From Trueperella bonasi (GTDB lineage: Bacteria > Actinomycetota > Actinomycetes > Actinomycetales > Actinomycetaceae), in NCBI RefSeq assembly GCF_030811535.1, contig NZ_JAUSQX010000001.1, positions 62,001-126,000 on the forward strand: a stretch of DNA of 64,000 nucleotides. Reading direction: 5' to 3'. Both the position numbers and the translations under genes were made by a program. Below, one piece after another: positions 9,032 to 19,417 of the stretch (within the stretch, counting starts at the first letter, position 1; each line of letters begins with the position of its first letter). The notes beneath the pieces were generated by a model, which worked only from the letters and a program-made list of their open reading frames with translations, did not search any database and had not been told where the DNA came from.

Positions 9032-11128
9032 ATGACGACTTTCGAATGGAGCGAGTTGGATCAAAGGGCCGTCGATACGGCGCGCGTACTCGCCGCAGAC
9101 GCAGTCCAGAAAGTTGGTAACGGTCACCCGGGAACGGCAATGTCGCTGGCACCCGCCGCATACCTGCTTTATCAGAAGGTCGTGCGTCATGACCCTGCAG
9201 ACGACATGTGGCTGGGTCGCGATCGTTTCGTGTTGTCCGCAGGCCACTCATCACTCACCCAATACGTCCAGCTCTTCCTCGCAGGTTACGGGCTGGACAT
9301 GGACGACCTGGCCGCCCTTCGCACGGAAGGTTCAGCAACTCCCGGCCACCCGGAATACCGCCACACTAAGGGCGTCGAAATTACTACTGGACCTCTTGGC
9401 CAAGGCCTGGCCTCCGCCGTCGGGATGGCGATGGCTTCACGTCGCTCCCACGGCTTATTCGACCCAAATGCCAACGACGGCGAAAGCCCATTCGATCACT
9501 TCGTTTACGTCATCGCCGGTGATGGTTGCATGCAGGAAGGTGTTACCTCCGAGGCCTCTTCTCTCGCCGGTACTCAGGAACTGGGCAACCTGATTGTCAT
9601 TTGGGACGACAACCAGATCTCAATCGAGGACGACACGTCAATCGCCTTCTCCGAGGACGTGACCAAACGCTACGAAGCCTACGGCTGGCACACACAGCAC
9701 GTGGATTGGGTCAATGGCGGCGACTACAAGGAAGATATCGAAGCGCTGTACAACGCGATTGACGAAGCCAAGAAAGTTACCGACAAACCCTCTTTCATTC
9801 GCCTTTCGACGATCATTGCCTGGCCTGCACCAAACGCTCAGGACACCGGAGCCGCACACGGAGCTGCGCTTGGCGACGACGAAATCCGGGCCACCAAGGA
9901 AATTCTCGGGCTCGATCCGGACAAGACCTTCCACATTGACGAGGAAGTCCTGGAACACACACGCAAGCAGGCGGCTGACAACGCCGCGCGCTATCGCGAG
10001 GAATGGGAGAAGAAATTCGAGGATTGGGCGCAGGCCAACCCCGAACAGAAGAAGCTTTTGGACCGCGTGGTTGACCACAAACTTCCCGAAGGCTGGGAAG
10101 ATTCACTGCCCGTGTTCGAGGCCGGTTCATCACTTGCGACCCGTGCAGCCTCTGGCAAAGTTCTCAACGCAATCGCAGAAGTTTTACCCGAATTGTGGGG
10201 CGGATCGGCAGATCTTGCAGGTTCGAACAACACATACATGAATGACCACCCGTCGTTCTTCCCTAAAAAGCGCTCTTCGGAAATGTTCCCGGGTAATAAG
10301 TTCGGCCGCAATCTCCACTTCGGTGTGCGTGAACATGGCATGGGATCGATCGTTAACGGCATTACCCTGCACGGGCTTACGCGCGCCTATGGTGCAACGT
10401 TCTTCGTTTTCGCAGACTACATGCGCCCTGCCGTTCGTCTTGCCGGCCTCATGAAGGCACCTTCAATCTTCGTGTGGACGCACGATTCTGTTGGTGTTGG
10501 CGAGGATGGGCCCACCCATCAGCCGGTCGAACATCTGTGGGCTTACCGCGCTATCCCGGGTGTCGACATCGTCCGCCCGGCAGACGCTAACGAGACCGCA
10601 CAGGCTTGGCGCGGTATTCTCGAGCGAACCGACCGTGCTGCCGGTATCGTGCTATCGCGGCAGAACCTGCCGATTGTTGAACGCGGAGATGGGGAGGCCA
10701 ATGGCGATACCCTTGCCAGTGCGGAAGGTGTCCTCAAGGGTGGCTACGTTCTCGCAGATGCCGAGCAGATCGACGTCGTTTTGATTGCAACCGGATCCGA
10801 AGTTGCCGTCGCACTGGAAGCTCGCGAGCAGCTGGCCAAGGAAGGTCTCGGCGCACGCGTGGTGTCGATGCCGTGCTTGGAATGGTTCAAAGAGCAAGAC
10901 GATGCCTACCGCGAATCCGTGATTCCTTCCGACGTGAAGGCTCGCGTCTCAATCGAGGCGGGCGCAACATTTGGGTGGAAGGGCATCGTTGGTGATGCCG
11001 GGCGCACCGTTGGTATTGATCACTACGGTGAATCGGCAGCCGGCCCCCTGCTTCTCGACAAGTACGGCATTCATAGCGCCAACGTCGTCGAGAATGCGAA
11101 AGAGTCCATCGAAGCGGCAAAGAATTAA
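9032..11128 (+). CDS. tkt: Transketolase
   Basis: Thiamine-diphosphate enzyme of the non-oxidative pentose phosphate pathway that transfers two-carbon ketol units. The protein has 698 residues from the ATG at 9032, which follows AAGGAG (9020-9025) by six bases; the frame is open further upstream but without homology. Visible features: GNGHPGTAMSLAPAAYLLYQ at the start, GDGCMQEG followed by WDDNQISI for ThDP and metal binding, and the DSVGVGEDGPTHQPVEH loop in the pyrimidine-binding domain. It is followed by tal after nine bases, so tkt-tal form a unit ending at the terminator at 12264. Confidence 0.97.
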   Translation: MTTFEWSELDQRAVDTARVLAADAVQKVGNGHPGTAMSLAPAAYLLYQKVVRHDPADDMWLGRDRFVLSAGHSSLTQYVQLFLAGYGLDMDDLAALRTEGSATPGHPEYRHTKGVEITTGPLGQGLASAVGMAMASRRSHGLFDPNANDGESPFDHFVYVIAGDGCMQEGVTSEASSLAGTQELGNLIVIWDDNQISIEDDTSIAFSEDVTKRYEAYGWHTQHVDWVNGGDYKEDIEALYNAIDEAKKVTDKPSFIRLSTIIAWPAPNAQDTGAAHGAALGDDEIRATKEILGLDPDKTFHIDEEVLEHTRKQAADNAARYREEWEKKFEDWAQANPEQKKLLDRVVDHKLPEGWEDSLPVFEAGSSLATRAASGKVLNAIAEVLPELWGGSADLAGSNNTYMNDHPSFFPKKRSSEMFPGNKFGRNLHFGVREHGMGSIVNGITLHGLTRAYGATFFVFADYMRPAVRLAGLMKAPSIFVWTHDSVGVGEDGPTHQPVEHLWAYRAIPGVDIVRPADANETAQAWRGILERTDRAAGIVLSRQNLPIVERGDGEANGDTLASAEGVLKGGYVLADAEQIDVVLIATGSEVAVALEAREQLAKEGLGARVVSMPCLEWFKEQDDAYRESVIPSDVKARVSIEAGATFGWKGIVGDAGRTVGIDHYGESAAGPLLLDKYGIHSANVVENAKESIEAAKN

Positions 11129-11137
11129 GGATACGCA

Positions 11138-12241
11138 ATGAGTAAACTTCACGAACTTTCCGATCTTGGAGTGTCAATCTGGTTGGACGATCTCTCGCGA
11201 GGCCGCCTAAATTCTGGCAATCTTGAAGATCTCGTCCACAATCATGCCGTTGTTGGCGTGACGACTAATCCCTCGATCTTCCAGGCCGCTATTTCTGGCT
11301 CGGATGACTACCGCGAAGACGTCAAACGCTTGGCGGATGAGGGCAAGAGCGCAGAGGAAATCATTACCGAGCTAACAACCGATGACGTGCGACGGGCGTG
11401 CGATCTCTTTACGGATATCTATTCAGCGACAAACGGTTTCGACGGCCGCGTGTCAATTGAGGTCGATCCCAGGCTCGCGCACAATACCGTTCCCACCTAC
11501 GAACAGGCTAAGCAGCTCTGGGCCAAAGTGGACCGACCGAATGCGATGATTAAAATTCCTGCCACAAAGGCGGGGTTACCAGCCATTCGCGATGCAATTG
11601 CTGATGGTATTTCGGTCAATGTCACGCTGATCTTTTCGGTTGAACGCTACGAAGAGGTTGTTGACGCCTATCTGAGCGGCCTCGAACAAGCGCAGAAGAA
11701 AGGGCTCGATCTGAGCCAAATTCATTCCGTGGCCTCATTTTTCGTGTCCCGCGTTGACACGGAAGTGGACGCTCGACTCGATAAGATCGGCGGGCAAAGT
11801 GCACTCAACATGCGGGGTAAGGCCGGCGTGGCAAATGCTCGAAACGCTTACGCGGCATACATCAAGCATTTCGAACAGTCCGTGCGCTTCCGCGATCTAG
11901 CTGATGAAGGGGCGAATGTTCAGCGGCCGCTCTGGGCGTCGACGGGAGTGAAGAATCCCGACTACTCCCCCACCATGTACGTTGACCAATTGGTTTCTTC
12001 TCACGTGGTCAACACGATGCCGGAAAACACTTTGTGGGCGACCAAGGATCATTCTGATCTCAGCGGTGGAGATACGATCCGACCGAACCTTGACTCCGCG
12101 AAGAACACACTGGAACACATCGTGTTGCTAGGGATCGATTTCGACGACGTGACGCGCCAGCTCGAAGACGAAGGCGTCGAGAAATTTGAGGTCTCGTGGG
12201 AAGATCTCATTCACACGGTTCAGGACGCAATGAACTCCTAA
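11138..12241 (+). CDS. tal: Transaldolase
   Basis: Transfers a dihydroxyacetone unit in the non-oxidative pentose phosphate pathway through a Schiff base. The 367 residues match the long actinobacterial and cyanobacterial transaldolase class: VTTNPSIFQAAI near 41-52, and MIKIPATKAGLPAI with the catalytic Lys at 139. The later VASFFVSRVDTEVD segment is also conserved. The ATG is preceded by AAGGA. Coupled to tkt by a nine-base gap and closed by a strong intrinsic terminator. The next genes, zwf-opcA, feed the oxidative branch of the same pathway. Confidence 0.96.
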   Translation: MSKLHELSDLGVSIWLDDLSRGRLNSGNLEDLVHNHAVVGVTTNPSIFQAAISGSDDYREDVKRLADEGKSAEEIITELTTDDVRRACDLFTDIYSATNGFDGRVSIEVDPRLAHNTVPTYEQAKQLWAKVDRPNAMIKIPATKAGLPAIRDAIADGISVNVTLIFSVERYEEVVDAYLSGLEQAQKKGLDLSQIHSVASFFVSRVDTEVDARLDKIGGQSALNMRGKAGVANARNAYAAYIKHFEQSVRFRDLADEGANVQRPLWASTGVKNPDYSPTMYVDQLVSSHVVNTMPENTLWATKDHSDLSGGDTIRPNLDSAKNTLEHIVLLGIDFDDVTRQLEDEGVEKFEVSWEDLIHTVQDAMNS

Positions 12242-12263
12242 AACGGTGTACACTGCGCATACG

Positions 12264-12294
12264 GCAGGGTGGCCCGAAGGCCACCCTGCTTTTT
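12264..12294 (+). terminator. Intrinsic terminator after tal
   Basis: Perfect 11-bp stem (12264-12274 with 12279-12289), a CGAA tetraloop and a run of five T at 12290-12294. It separates tkt-tal from zwf-opcA. No separate zwf promoter is obvious in the 22 bases that follow, so some read-through, or a promoter overlapping the hairpin, is likely. Confidence 0.9.
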
Positions 12295-12316
12295 GCTCCG
12301 ACCACTGAGGAATATT

Positions 12317-13843
12317 ATGGAAACCACCGAAAATCCGCTGATTTCGGATCATGATACCCGGATGCAACGGGTCGCCGGGCCGAATGGACTCGTGCTGTTT
12401 GGTATCACGGGTGATTTATCGAGAACTAAAATCCTTCCGGCGCTCTATGATTTGGCACATCGTGGGCTTTTACCGGCTTCGTTCACCCTCATCGGCGTGG
12501 CTCGGCCAAAGAAAGGTATCGAGGATCTGGGCGCATGGGTTGAAGACGCCATTCGGGAAGGTGCGAAGACGGGAATTGATGAGACGACCTTGCGCCAGCT
12601 GATGGCGGGCTTCCGAAAGGTCGAAGGGGATTACGGCTCACACGAAACTTTTGAAAAGCTCAATCAGGAGCTCGCCCGAGCCGAATCGGAGCGCGGAACG
12701 GGTGGCAACTATGCGTTCTATTTGGCGATTCCCCCTGCGCTGTTCCCACAGGTTTTAACGGAACTCAAAAATGCTGGTCTAGATCGCCAGGATTCGGGCT
12801 GGCGCCGGGTTGTTATTGAAAAACCATTTGGCCACGACCTTCAATCTGCACGCGAACTAGATGACGTCGTAGCCAATGTTTTCGAACCCGAGTCGATTTT
12901 CAGAATTGATCACTATCTTGGCAAGGAAACGGTCCAAAATATTTTGGCCCTTCGGTTTGCCAACGAATTATTCGAACCCATTTGGAACAATGCTCACGTT
13001 GACCACGTGCAAATTACGATGGCTGAAGATATCGGAATCGGATCGCGTGCCGGTTATTATGATGGAGTTGGTGCCGCGCGGGACGTCATCCAAAATCACC
13101 TTCTGCAACTCTTGGCGTTAACGGCGATGGAAGAACCAACATCCTTCGATTCAGATGCCCTGCGGCGCGAAAAAGAGAAAGTCTTGAAGGCTACTCACCT
13201 GTATGGAGATCCGGCTGATTCATCGGTATTCGCTCAGTACACCGAAGGCTGGCAAGGCGGGCAGTTCGTTAAGGGTTATATGGACGAAGATGGGGTTGCC
13301 CCCGATTCTCGTACCGATACCTATGCTGCACTCCGCCTTGGCATAGATACGCGCCGATGGGCAGGTGTGCCGTTTTACTTGAGGGCCGGTAAACGCCTTG
13401 GCCGGCGGGTCACGGAGGTTGCGCTCGAATTTCGCCGACCACCATTCCTGCCATTCACGGCCGAACAAACAGCCGCAATGGGCGCGAATACGCTCGTGAT
13501 AAGGATCCAACCGGACGAGGGAATAACCTTCCGCTTTGGGTCAAAGGTGCCCGGAGCGCAGATGCTCCTGCGCGATGTCACGATGGATTTTGGCTACGGG
13601 CATGCCTTTACCGAATATGCACCAGAAGCCTACGAACGTCTCATCCTTGACGTTCTCTTGGGCGATCCCCCGCTGTTCCCGCAACAAAAAGAACTTGAAC
13701 TATCTTGGGAAATTATCGACCAGGTAACAGACTATTGGGAGAACACATCACGCCCGATCGAAACCTATGATCCGGGGTCGTGGGGCCCCCACGCTTCTGA
13801 TCAGATGCTTGCCCAGGACGGCCGCGCCTGGCGCCGGCCTTAG
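12317..13843 (+). CDS. zwf: Glucose-6-phosphate 1-dehydrogenase
   Basis: Oxidises glucose 6-phosphate with NADP and opens the oxidative pentose phosphate pathway. The protein has 508 residues from the ATG at 12317, with TGAGGA at 12306-12311. The Rossmann segment GITGDLSRTKILPALYDLA lies near the N-terminus, EKPFGHDL in the middle, and the substrate motif RIDHYLGKE at about 196-204. A longer open frame starts inside the terminator hairpin and is not credible. The stop codon is next to the opcA ribosome-binding site, so zwf and opcA are co-translated. Confidence 0.96.
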   Translation: METTENPLISDHDTRMQRVAGPNGLVLFGITGDLSRTKILPALYDLAHRGLLPASFTLIGVARPKKGIEDLGAWVEDAIREGAKTGIDETTLRQLMAGFRKVEGDYGSHETFEKLNQELARAESERGTGGNYAFYLAIPPALFPQVLTELKNAGLDRQDSGWRRVVIEKPFGHDLQSARELDDVVANVFEPESIFRIDHYLGKETVQNILALRFANELFEPIWNNAHVDHVQITMAEDIGIGSRAGYYDGVGAARDVIQNHLLQLLALTAMEEPTSFDSDALRREKEKVLKATHLYGDPADSSVFAQYTEGWQGGQFVKGYMDEDGVAPDSRTDTYAALRLGIDTRRWAGVPFYLRAGKRLGRRVTEVALEFRRPPFLPFTAEQTAAMGANTLVIRIQPDEGITFRFGSKVPGAQMLLRDVTMDFGYGHAFTEYAPEAYERLILDVLLGDPPLFPQQKELELSWEIIDQVTDYWENTSRPIETYDPGSWGPHASDQMLAQDGRAWRRP

Positions 13844-13851
13844 GAGAACTC

Positions 13852-14772
13852 ATGACTTTCTTGACCGATACAACTTCCGCTCATACGGCACGCGAACTCG
13901 AACGGATGCGTGCTGATGCTGGTTCTGGTGCACTTGGTAAGGTGTTGAACCTTATCGCCGTCGTTAAGGATGAAGAGGGCGTACGCGCAGTGTCCGAATC
14001 TGCGCTCGATGTCGCGCAAGCACACCCGTTGCGCATCATCATCCTGTTACCCGACGCTGATTCTGACGATGCCACACCTCGGCTCGATGCCGAAATCAAA
14101 CGGGGAGATAGCGTCGGGGTCGCAGAAGTGGTCATTTTGCGTCCCTACAACGGTGCCGGTGAAAATCAAGTCTCCCTGGTACTTCCGCTGTTAATCCCGG
14201 ACGCACCGGTCTTTACTTGGTGGGTTCAAGAGGCTCCCAAAAATCCGTCGGCAACAGGTTTGGGTAAGGTTTCCACACGCCGGATTACCAATGCCAATGC
14301 GACCCGCAATCCAGTTGCGAGCTTAACGGCACTGGCACAAAACCGTCAGCCGGGCGATACCGATCTGACGTGGGCTGGAATTACGATTTGGCGGTCACAA
14401 CTGGCAGCCTTGCTAAACGAGGCTCCGCATGAGGCCGTTACATCAGCCGAGGTCTACGGAAACACAAATCGCGCAGGAGCTAACCTCCTTGCGGGCTGGC
14501 TGGCACTGAGACTCGGTGTGTCAGTGCACCTCGAGCACTGCGATAGTGCAGGAATCGAATCGGTATATATGCACCGCGAATCGGGTGCGCTCTCAATTTC
14601 TCGGCCGCACGACGGCGATATTGCAACGCTTTCTCGGCCGGGCCGCGCTGATCTTCAAATAGCTATGCCGATGCGGTCGCTGCAAGCACAGCTGATCGAG
14701 GAGCTACGAACCGTGAATGATGATCTCGAATTCTCGGAGGTTATCCAAGAAGGACTACCGCTCGTGAACTAG
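13852..14772 (+). CDS. opcA: Glucose-6-phosphate dehydrogenase assembly protein OpcA
   Basis: OpcA is needed for assembly or allosteric activation of Zwf in cyanobacteria and actinobacteria (family knowledge). The 306 residues match this family, with NLIAVVKDEEG near 27-37 and VFTWWVQEAP near 123-132. AGGAGA at 13843-13848 overlaps the zwf stop. The 3' end overlaps the convergent secG end by four bases. No enzyme motif is expected or seen. Confidence 0.92.
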   Translation: MTFLTDTTSAHTARELERMRADAGSGALGKVLNLIAVVKDEEGVRAVSESALDVAQAHPLRIIILLPDADSDDATPRLDAEIKRGDSVGVAEVVILRPYNGAGENQVSLVLPLLIPDAPVFTWWVQEAPKNPSATGLGKVSTRRITNANATRNPVASLTALAQNRQPGDTDLTWAGITIWRSQLAALLNEAPHEAVTSAEVYGNTNRAGANLLAGWLALRLGVSVHLEHCDSAGIESVYMHRESGALSISRPHDGDIATLSRPGRADLQIAMPMRSLQAQLIEELRTVNDDLEFSEVIQEGLPLVN

Positions 14773-15014
14773 GATGCGACCTTCGTCATGAGACCGATGA
14801 ACACGACGGACAGAGCCCACACTAACGCCACTCCTATAGTGATTCGGTTCAAGTTGCGCTCAGCAACACCGGAGGAGCGCATCGACGTCGAAATTCCGCC
14901 GCCGAACACGTCTGAAATACCGCCGCCCCGGCCCTTGTGCAAAAGGATCGATCCAATGAGCAAAAGGCTCGAGAGCACCAGCAAAACGACGCTGATGATC
15001 ATGAGTGCAGTCAC
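14769..15014 (-). CDS. secG: Preprotein translocase subunit SecG
   Basis: Small membrane subunit of the SecYEG export channel. The 81 residues have two hydrophobic helices (about 4-26 and 54-75) around a Gly-rich cytosolic loop, KGRGGGISDVFGGG, that is the SecG hallmark. The ATG lies 95 bases after the tpiA stop, and a perfect hairpin sits in that spacer. The position behind gap-pgk-tpiA is conserved in actinobacteria. The 3' end overlaps opcA, which is on the other strand, by four bases. Confidence 0.94.
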   Translation of the reverse strand: MTALMIISVVLLVLSSLLLIGSILLHKGRGGGISDVFGGGISTSMRSSGVAERNLNRITIGVALVWALSVVFIGLMTKVAS

Positions 15015-15066
15015 GTGAAATCACTATCCATTCGGTCGAAAACTTTACCTGTCAAGTGTATAGCAA

Positions 15067-15095
15067 GTGAGGGGAACGCCATGCGTTCCCCTCAC
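15067..15095 (-). other. Perfect stem-loop between tpiA and secG
   Basis: A 13-bp perfect inverted repeat (15067-15079 and 15083-15095) with a three-base loop. No T-run follows on the minus strand, so it is not a standard intrinsic terminator. It could be an mRNA processing or stabilising element, or a partial terminator that lowers secG relative to tpiA (inference). Confidence 0.7.
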
Positions 15096-15109
15096 CAATG
15101 TGAGACCAA

Positions 15110-15886
15110 TTACGAACGATAGGTCACAATCTTCGCGAATTCTTCCGCGTCCAGCGAAGCACCGCCGACGAGTGCGCCGTCAACATCAGGCTGCGCCATG
15201 ATGTCTTTGACGTTCGAGGACTTCACTGACCCGCCATACTGAATCCGTACGGACTCGGCAGTCGCTTCAGTGTAAAGCTCCGCAATCTTGGCGCGGATAG
15301 CGCCGCACACTTCTTGCGCATCCTCAGGGGTGGCGACTTCGCCGGTACCAATTGCCCAAATCGGTTCGTATGCGATCACGGACTTGGCAACTTCTTCAGC
15401 CGTCAATCCGCTGAGCATTTCGTCGATCTGGCCAAGAACGAATTCGACCTGCTTACCGTCCTTACGGACTTCGAGTGCCTCGCCGCAGCACATGATCGGC
15501 GTCATTCCGGCATCAAGGACCTTCTTGGCCTTTTTACCGACAAGCTCATTCGATTCGCCATGGTATTCACGGCGCTCGGAGTGTCCAACGACGACGTAGG
15601 AGCAGCCAAGCTTGGAAAGCATATCCGTCGAAATTTCACCCGTGTACGCGCCGGAATCGTGGACTGAGACGTCCTGCGCGCCGTATCCGATTTCGTACTC
15701 TTCGGAATCGACGAGGGTTTGGACGGAGCGGATATCCGTAAACGGTACGATCACCGCCGTCTCGGTATTAGTGAAATCGTGTTTGAGATCGTTGAGAGTT
15801 ACTGCCAGCTTCTGCACGAGGGAGATCGCCTCGAGGTGATCGAGGTTCATCTTCCAATTGCCGGCCATGAGTGGTGTGCGCGACAT
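15110..15886 (-). CDS. tpiA: Triosephosphate isomerase
   Basis: Interconverts dihydroxyacetone phosphate and glyceraldehyde 3-phosphate in glycolysis. A 258-residue TIM barrel with AGNWKMN at 8-14 (catalytic Lys), VVVGHSERR with His102, and the [11 protein letters not shown] signature with Glu174. The closing phosphate loop YGGSVKSSN lies near the C-terminus. The ATG shares its first base with the pgk TAA stop (TAATG), behind a GGAGG. Third gene of gap-pgk-tpiA-secG. Confidence 0.97.
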   Translation of the reverse strand: MSRTPLMAGNWKMNLDHLEAISLVQKLAVTLNDLKHDFTNTETAVIVPFTDIRSVQTLVDSEEYEIGYGAQDVSVHDSGAYTGEISTDMLSKLGCSYVVVGHSERREYHGESNELVGKKAKKVLDAGMTPIMCCGEALEVRKDGKQVEFVLGQIDEMLSGLTAEEVAKSVIAYEPIWAIGTGEVATPEDAQEVCGAIRAKIAELYTEATAESVRIQYGGSVKSSNVKDIMAQPDVDGALVGGASLDAEEFAKIVTYRS

Positions 15887-17079
15887 TAGTCCTCCAAAAC
15901 TTCAATACCGGGGAGTTTCTTACCCTCGAGGAACTCAAGGGAAGCACCGCCACCGGTGGAAATATGGTCAAATTTATCTTCATCAAAACCGAGCGTTCGC
16001 ACCGCTGCCGCCGAATCGCCACCACCCACGATGGTGTAGCCTTCAGCGTTCTGCATCGCTTCCGCAATCGCTGCCGTTCCCTTAGCGAAGGCTGGGAATT
16101 CAAAGACGCCCATCGGGCCGTTCCACACGACGGTCTTAGACTCTGCGATTGCCTGAGCGTAACGCTCACGCGTGTCTGGTCCGATGTCCAGTCCCATCTC
16201 CTCTTCGGGCATGGTACCCGTGTCGTAGATCGAAGCAGGTGCAGATTCCTCAAAGCGCGGCGCTGTGACGTTGTCCGAAGGCAGCAAAATTTCTACGCCC
16301 GATTCCTTCGCCTTCTTCAGGTATTCCCCGGCCTTTTCAATAAAATCTTCTTCAAGGAGTGATGTTCCGACTTCATTTCCTCGAGCCTTCATAAAGGTGT
16401 AGGCCATGCCACCACCGATGAGAAGACGATCTGCCTTGTCGAGCAGATTTTCAATAACGCCGAGTTTATCTGAAACCTTCGAACCGCCGAGAATGACCGT
16501 GTACGGACGAGCCGGATCGTCTGTAGCCCTTGACAGCGAATCAATTTCCTTGAAAACTAGCTCGCCAGCTGCCGATGGTAGCTCCTTAGCGATGTCGTAA
16601 ACCGAGGCTTGCTTACGATGCACAACGCCGAAACCATCGGAGACGAATGCATCTGCGAGAGCGGCATACTCCTTGGCTAGTGCTTCGCGTTCGGAATCAT
16701 CCTTGGAATCCTCACGCGGATCGAAGCGAACATTTTCAAGAAGTACGACGTCCCCGTTTTCCATGTTGCTCGTGAGCTCTTTGGCTGAATCACCCACGGT
16801 ATCTTCTGCGAGCTTGACTTCTTTGTTAAGAAGCTCGCCGAGCCGTTTCGCAACGGGCGCCAGTGAGAATTCCGGTTTAACTTCGCCCTTGGGGCGGCCA
16901 AGATGGGCGGACACGATCACCTTGGCGCCTGAGTCCATGAGGCGTGTCAGTGTGGGAAGGGCAGCCCGGATCCGCCCGTCGTCAGTAATATTCTTTTCAT
17001 CGTCGAGCGGCACATTGAAGTCCGAACGGACAAAGACCTTCTTGCCGGCGATGTCGCCGAGCGAATCAATCGTCCTCAT
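15886..17079 (-). CDS. pgk: Phosphoglycerate kinase
   Basis: Makes ATP from 1,3-bisphosphoglycerate. The protein has 397 residues from the ATG at 17079, eight bases after AGGAG (17088-17092). Motifs: [11 protein letters not shown] near 14-24, [17 protein letters not shown] near 61-77, and [13 protein letters not shown] near the C-terminus for the nucleotide site. The frame is open to 17133, but those extra codons lie in the gap-pgk hairpin and are not coding. The stop overlaps the tpiA start by one base. Confidence 0.97.
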   Translation of the reverse strand: MRTIDSLGDIAGKKVFVRSDFNVPLDDEKNITDDGRIRAALPTLTRLMDSGAKVIVSAHLGRPKGEVKPEFSLAPVAKRLGELLNKEVKLAEDTVGDSAKELTSNMENGDVVLLENVRFDPREDSKDDSEREALAKEYAALADAFVSDGFGVVHRKQASVYDIAKELPSAAGELVFKEIDSLSRATDDPARPYTVILGGSKVSDKLGVIENLLDKADRLLIGGGMAYTFMKARGNEVGTSLLEEDFIEKAGEYLKKAKESGVEILLPSDNVTAPRFEESAPASIYDTGTMPEEEMGLDIGPDTRERYAQAIAESKTVVWNGPMGVFEFPAFAKGTAAIAEAMQNAEGYTIVGGGDSAAAVRTLGFDEDKFDHISTGGGASLEFLEGKKLPGIEVLED

Positions 17080-17120
17080 AAAATCTTCTCCTAGTTCTTT
17101 GGCAACAGACTCTCTGTCAA

Positions 17121-17151
17121 AGTGCCCGCACATGATTCATGTGCGGGCACT
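17121..17151 (-). other. Perfect 15-bp hairpin between gap and pgk
   Basis: Bases 17121-17135 and 17137-17151 are exact reverse complements around one base, in the 88-base gap-pgk spacer. The minus-strand sequence after the stem continues CTTTGACAG, too short a T-run for a strong terminator. Likely an attenuator or an mRNA 3'-end stabiliser that lets gap be expressed above pgk (inference). Confidence 0.75.
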
Positions 17152-17167
17152 GAGCTCACATTGTTGC

Positions 17168-18306
<1,139 letters not shown>

Positions 18307-18367
18307 TAGGGACCAAAGTGGAGACCAAGCGACCTTTCACGCATGGCTGACAAGATCTATCGGCGAG

Positions 18368-19351
18368 TCACAGCGAATTGCGCTGCGCCTTCGCAACTGC
18401 GTCCATTGTGTCGGGAATAGCCTGTTCTTGGGCGCGCTTATCCGCCATCGTGTTAAGCCTGCGTAATCGCCCTGCTACCGCATCTTTCGTGGCTGGAGGG
18501 TCGAGGCGGTCTCCTAGCATATTCAAAGAATCCTCGGGAAACTTAATCCGGTACTCCCCTACTTCGCGCAGGTTGGCAGGTATATCCTCACCAAGAATCT
18601 CGAACGCGCGTTTTACTCGAATAACGGCGACGACGGCAGCGTCGGCAGACCTGCGCATATTAGCGTCGTCGAAATTTGCTAGCCGGTTAGCCTGCCCGTG
18701 AACCTCACGTTCGGTGCGCAGCTCTTCCCACCTTATAACCGTGTCATGACAGCCCATCCGAGTCAGCATGTCAGATATTGCGTCGCCTTCACGGATGTCG
18801 ACTCGGAAAGCACCGCGTGCTTCGCGCGCTCGATACGGGATGTCCATGCGTCGAGCAAGCCCGCCGATGCCGTAGGCGGCCTCGAGAGAGGGGCAGGTAA
18901 CTTCAAGTGCGGTGTTTCGGCCTGGCTCACTCAGCGATCCACGAGCCAAAAAAGCACCCCGCCACGCAGCGGCGGCAGCTGACTTCGAGCCTCCCACAAT
19001 TTGTGGTGGTAAGCCACGAACCGGGCGGCCGTGCGGGTCGAGAAGCCCGAGCCGACGCGCGATCCTTTCACCGTTGCGGGTGATACGAACGACGTAGGTG
19101 TTACCAGAACGCCCTGGGTTCTTCACGACAAGCAAATCGGCATCCATGCTGAAGAGCATTTTAATGAGTTCACATAGGTGCCGAGCCGCTCCGGGGTGTT
19201 CAAATTCAGCTTGGAGCGTGACGATGCCGCCATTGATGTGCAAGCCCCCGGCAAACCTGAACATGACAGAGATTTCGGCAGTCATCGAGGAGACAACGCT
19301 TGGGTACACCGCCGATAGTTCATCCTTCGCCGATGTCGTCAAGGCAGTCAT
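18368..19351 (-). CDS. whiA: Sporulation/cell-division regulator homologue WhiA
   Basis: WhiA is a DNA-binding protein with an N-terminal LAGLIDADG homing-endonuclease-like fold and a C-terminal helix-turn-helix. In streptomycetes it controls cell division with WhiB, and it is conserved in non-sporulating Gram-positives (family knowledge). The 327 residues show FRFAGGLHINGG near 29-40 in the first domain. A C-terminal region with FPEDSLNMLGDRLDPPATKD resembles the WhiA HTH segment. A GGAG element precedes the ATG. It follows yvcK by 66 bases in the conserved rapZ-yvcK-whiA cluster. Confidence 0.95.
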   Translation of the reverse strand: MTALTTSAKDELSAVYPSVVSSMTAEISVMFRFAGGLHINGGIVTLQAEFEHPGAARHLCELIKMLFSMDADLLVVKNPGRSGNTYVVRITRNGERIARRLGLLDPHGRPVRGLPPQIVGGSKSAAAAAWRGAFLARGSLSEPGRNTALEVTCPSLEAAYGIGGLARRMDIPYRAREARGAFRVDIREGDAISDMLTRMGCHDTVIRWEELRTEREVHGQANRLANFDDANMRRSADAAVVAVIRVKRAFEILGEDIPANLREVGEYRIKFPEDSLNMLGDRLDPPATKDAVAGRLRRLNTMADKRAQEQAIPDTMDAVAKAQRNSL

Positions 19352-19417
19352 ATTTGCTCCAAATCTCTAGGCACGCGAATTATTCTACGCCATGCGGAAG
19401 AAACCGAAACTGCTTCT

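Noticed and set aside
17080-17133. Longer pgk start at 17133
   Set aside because: It would place coding sequence in the perfect gap-pgk hairpin; AGGAG before 17079 and homology support the shorter form.
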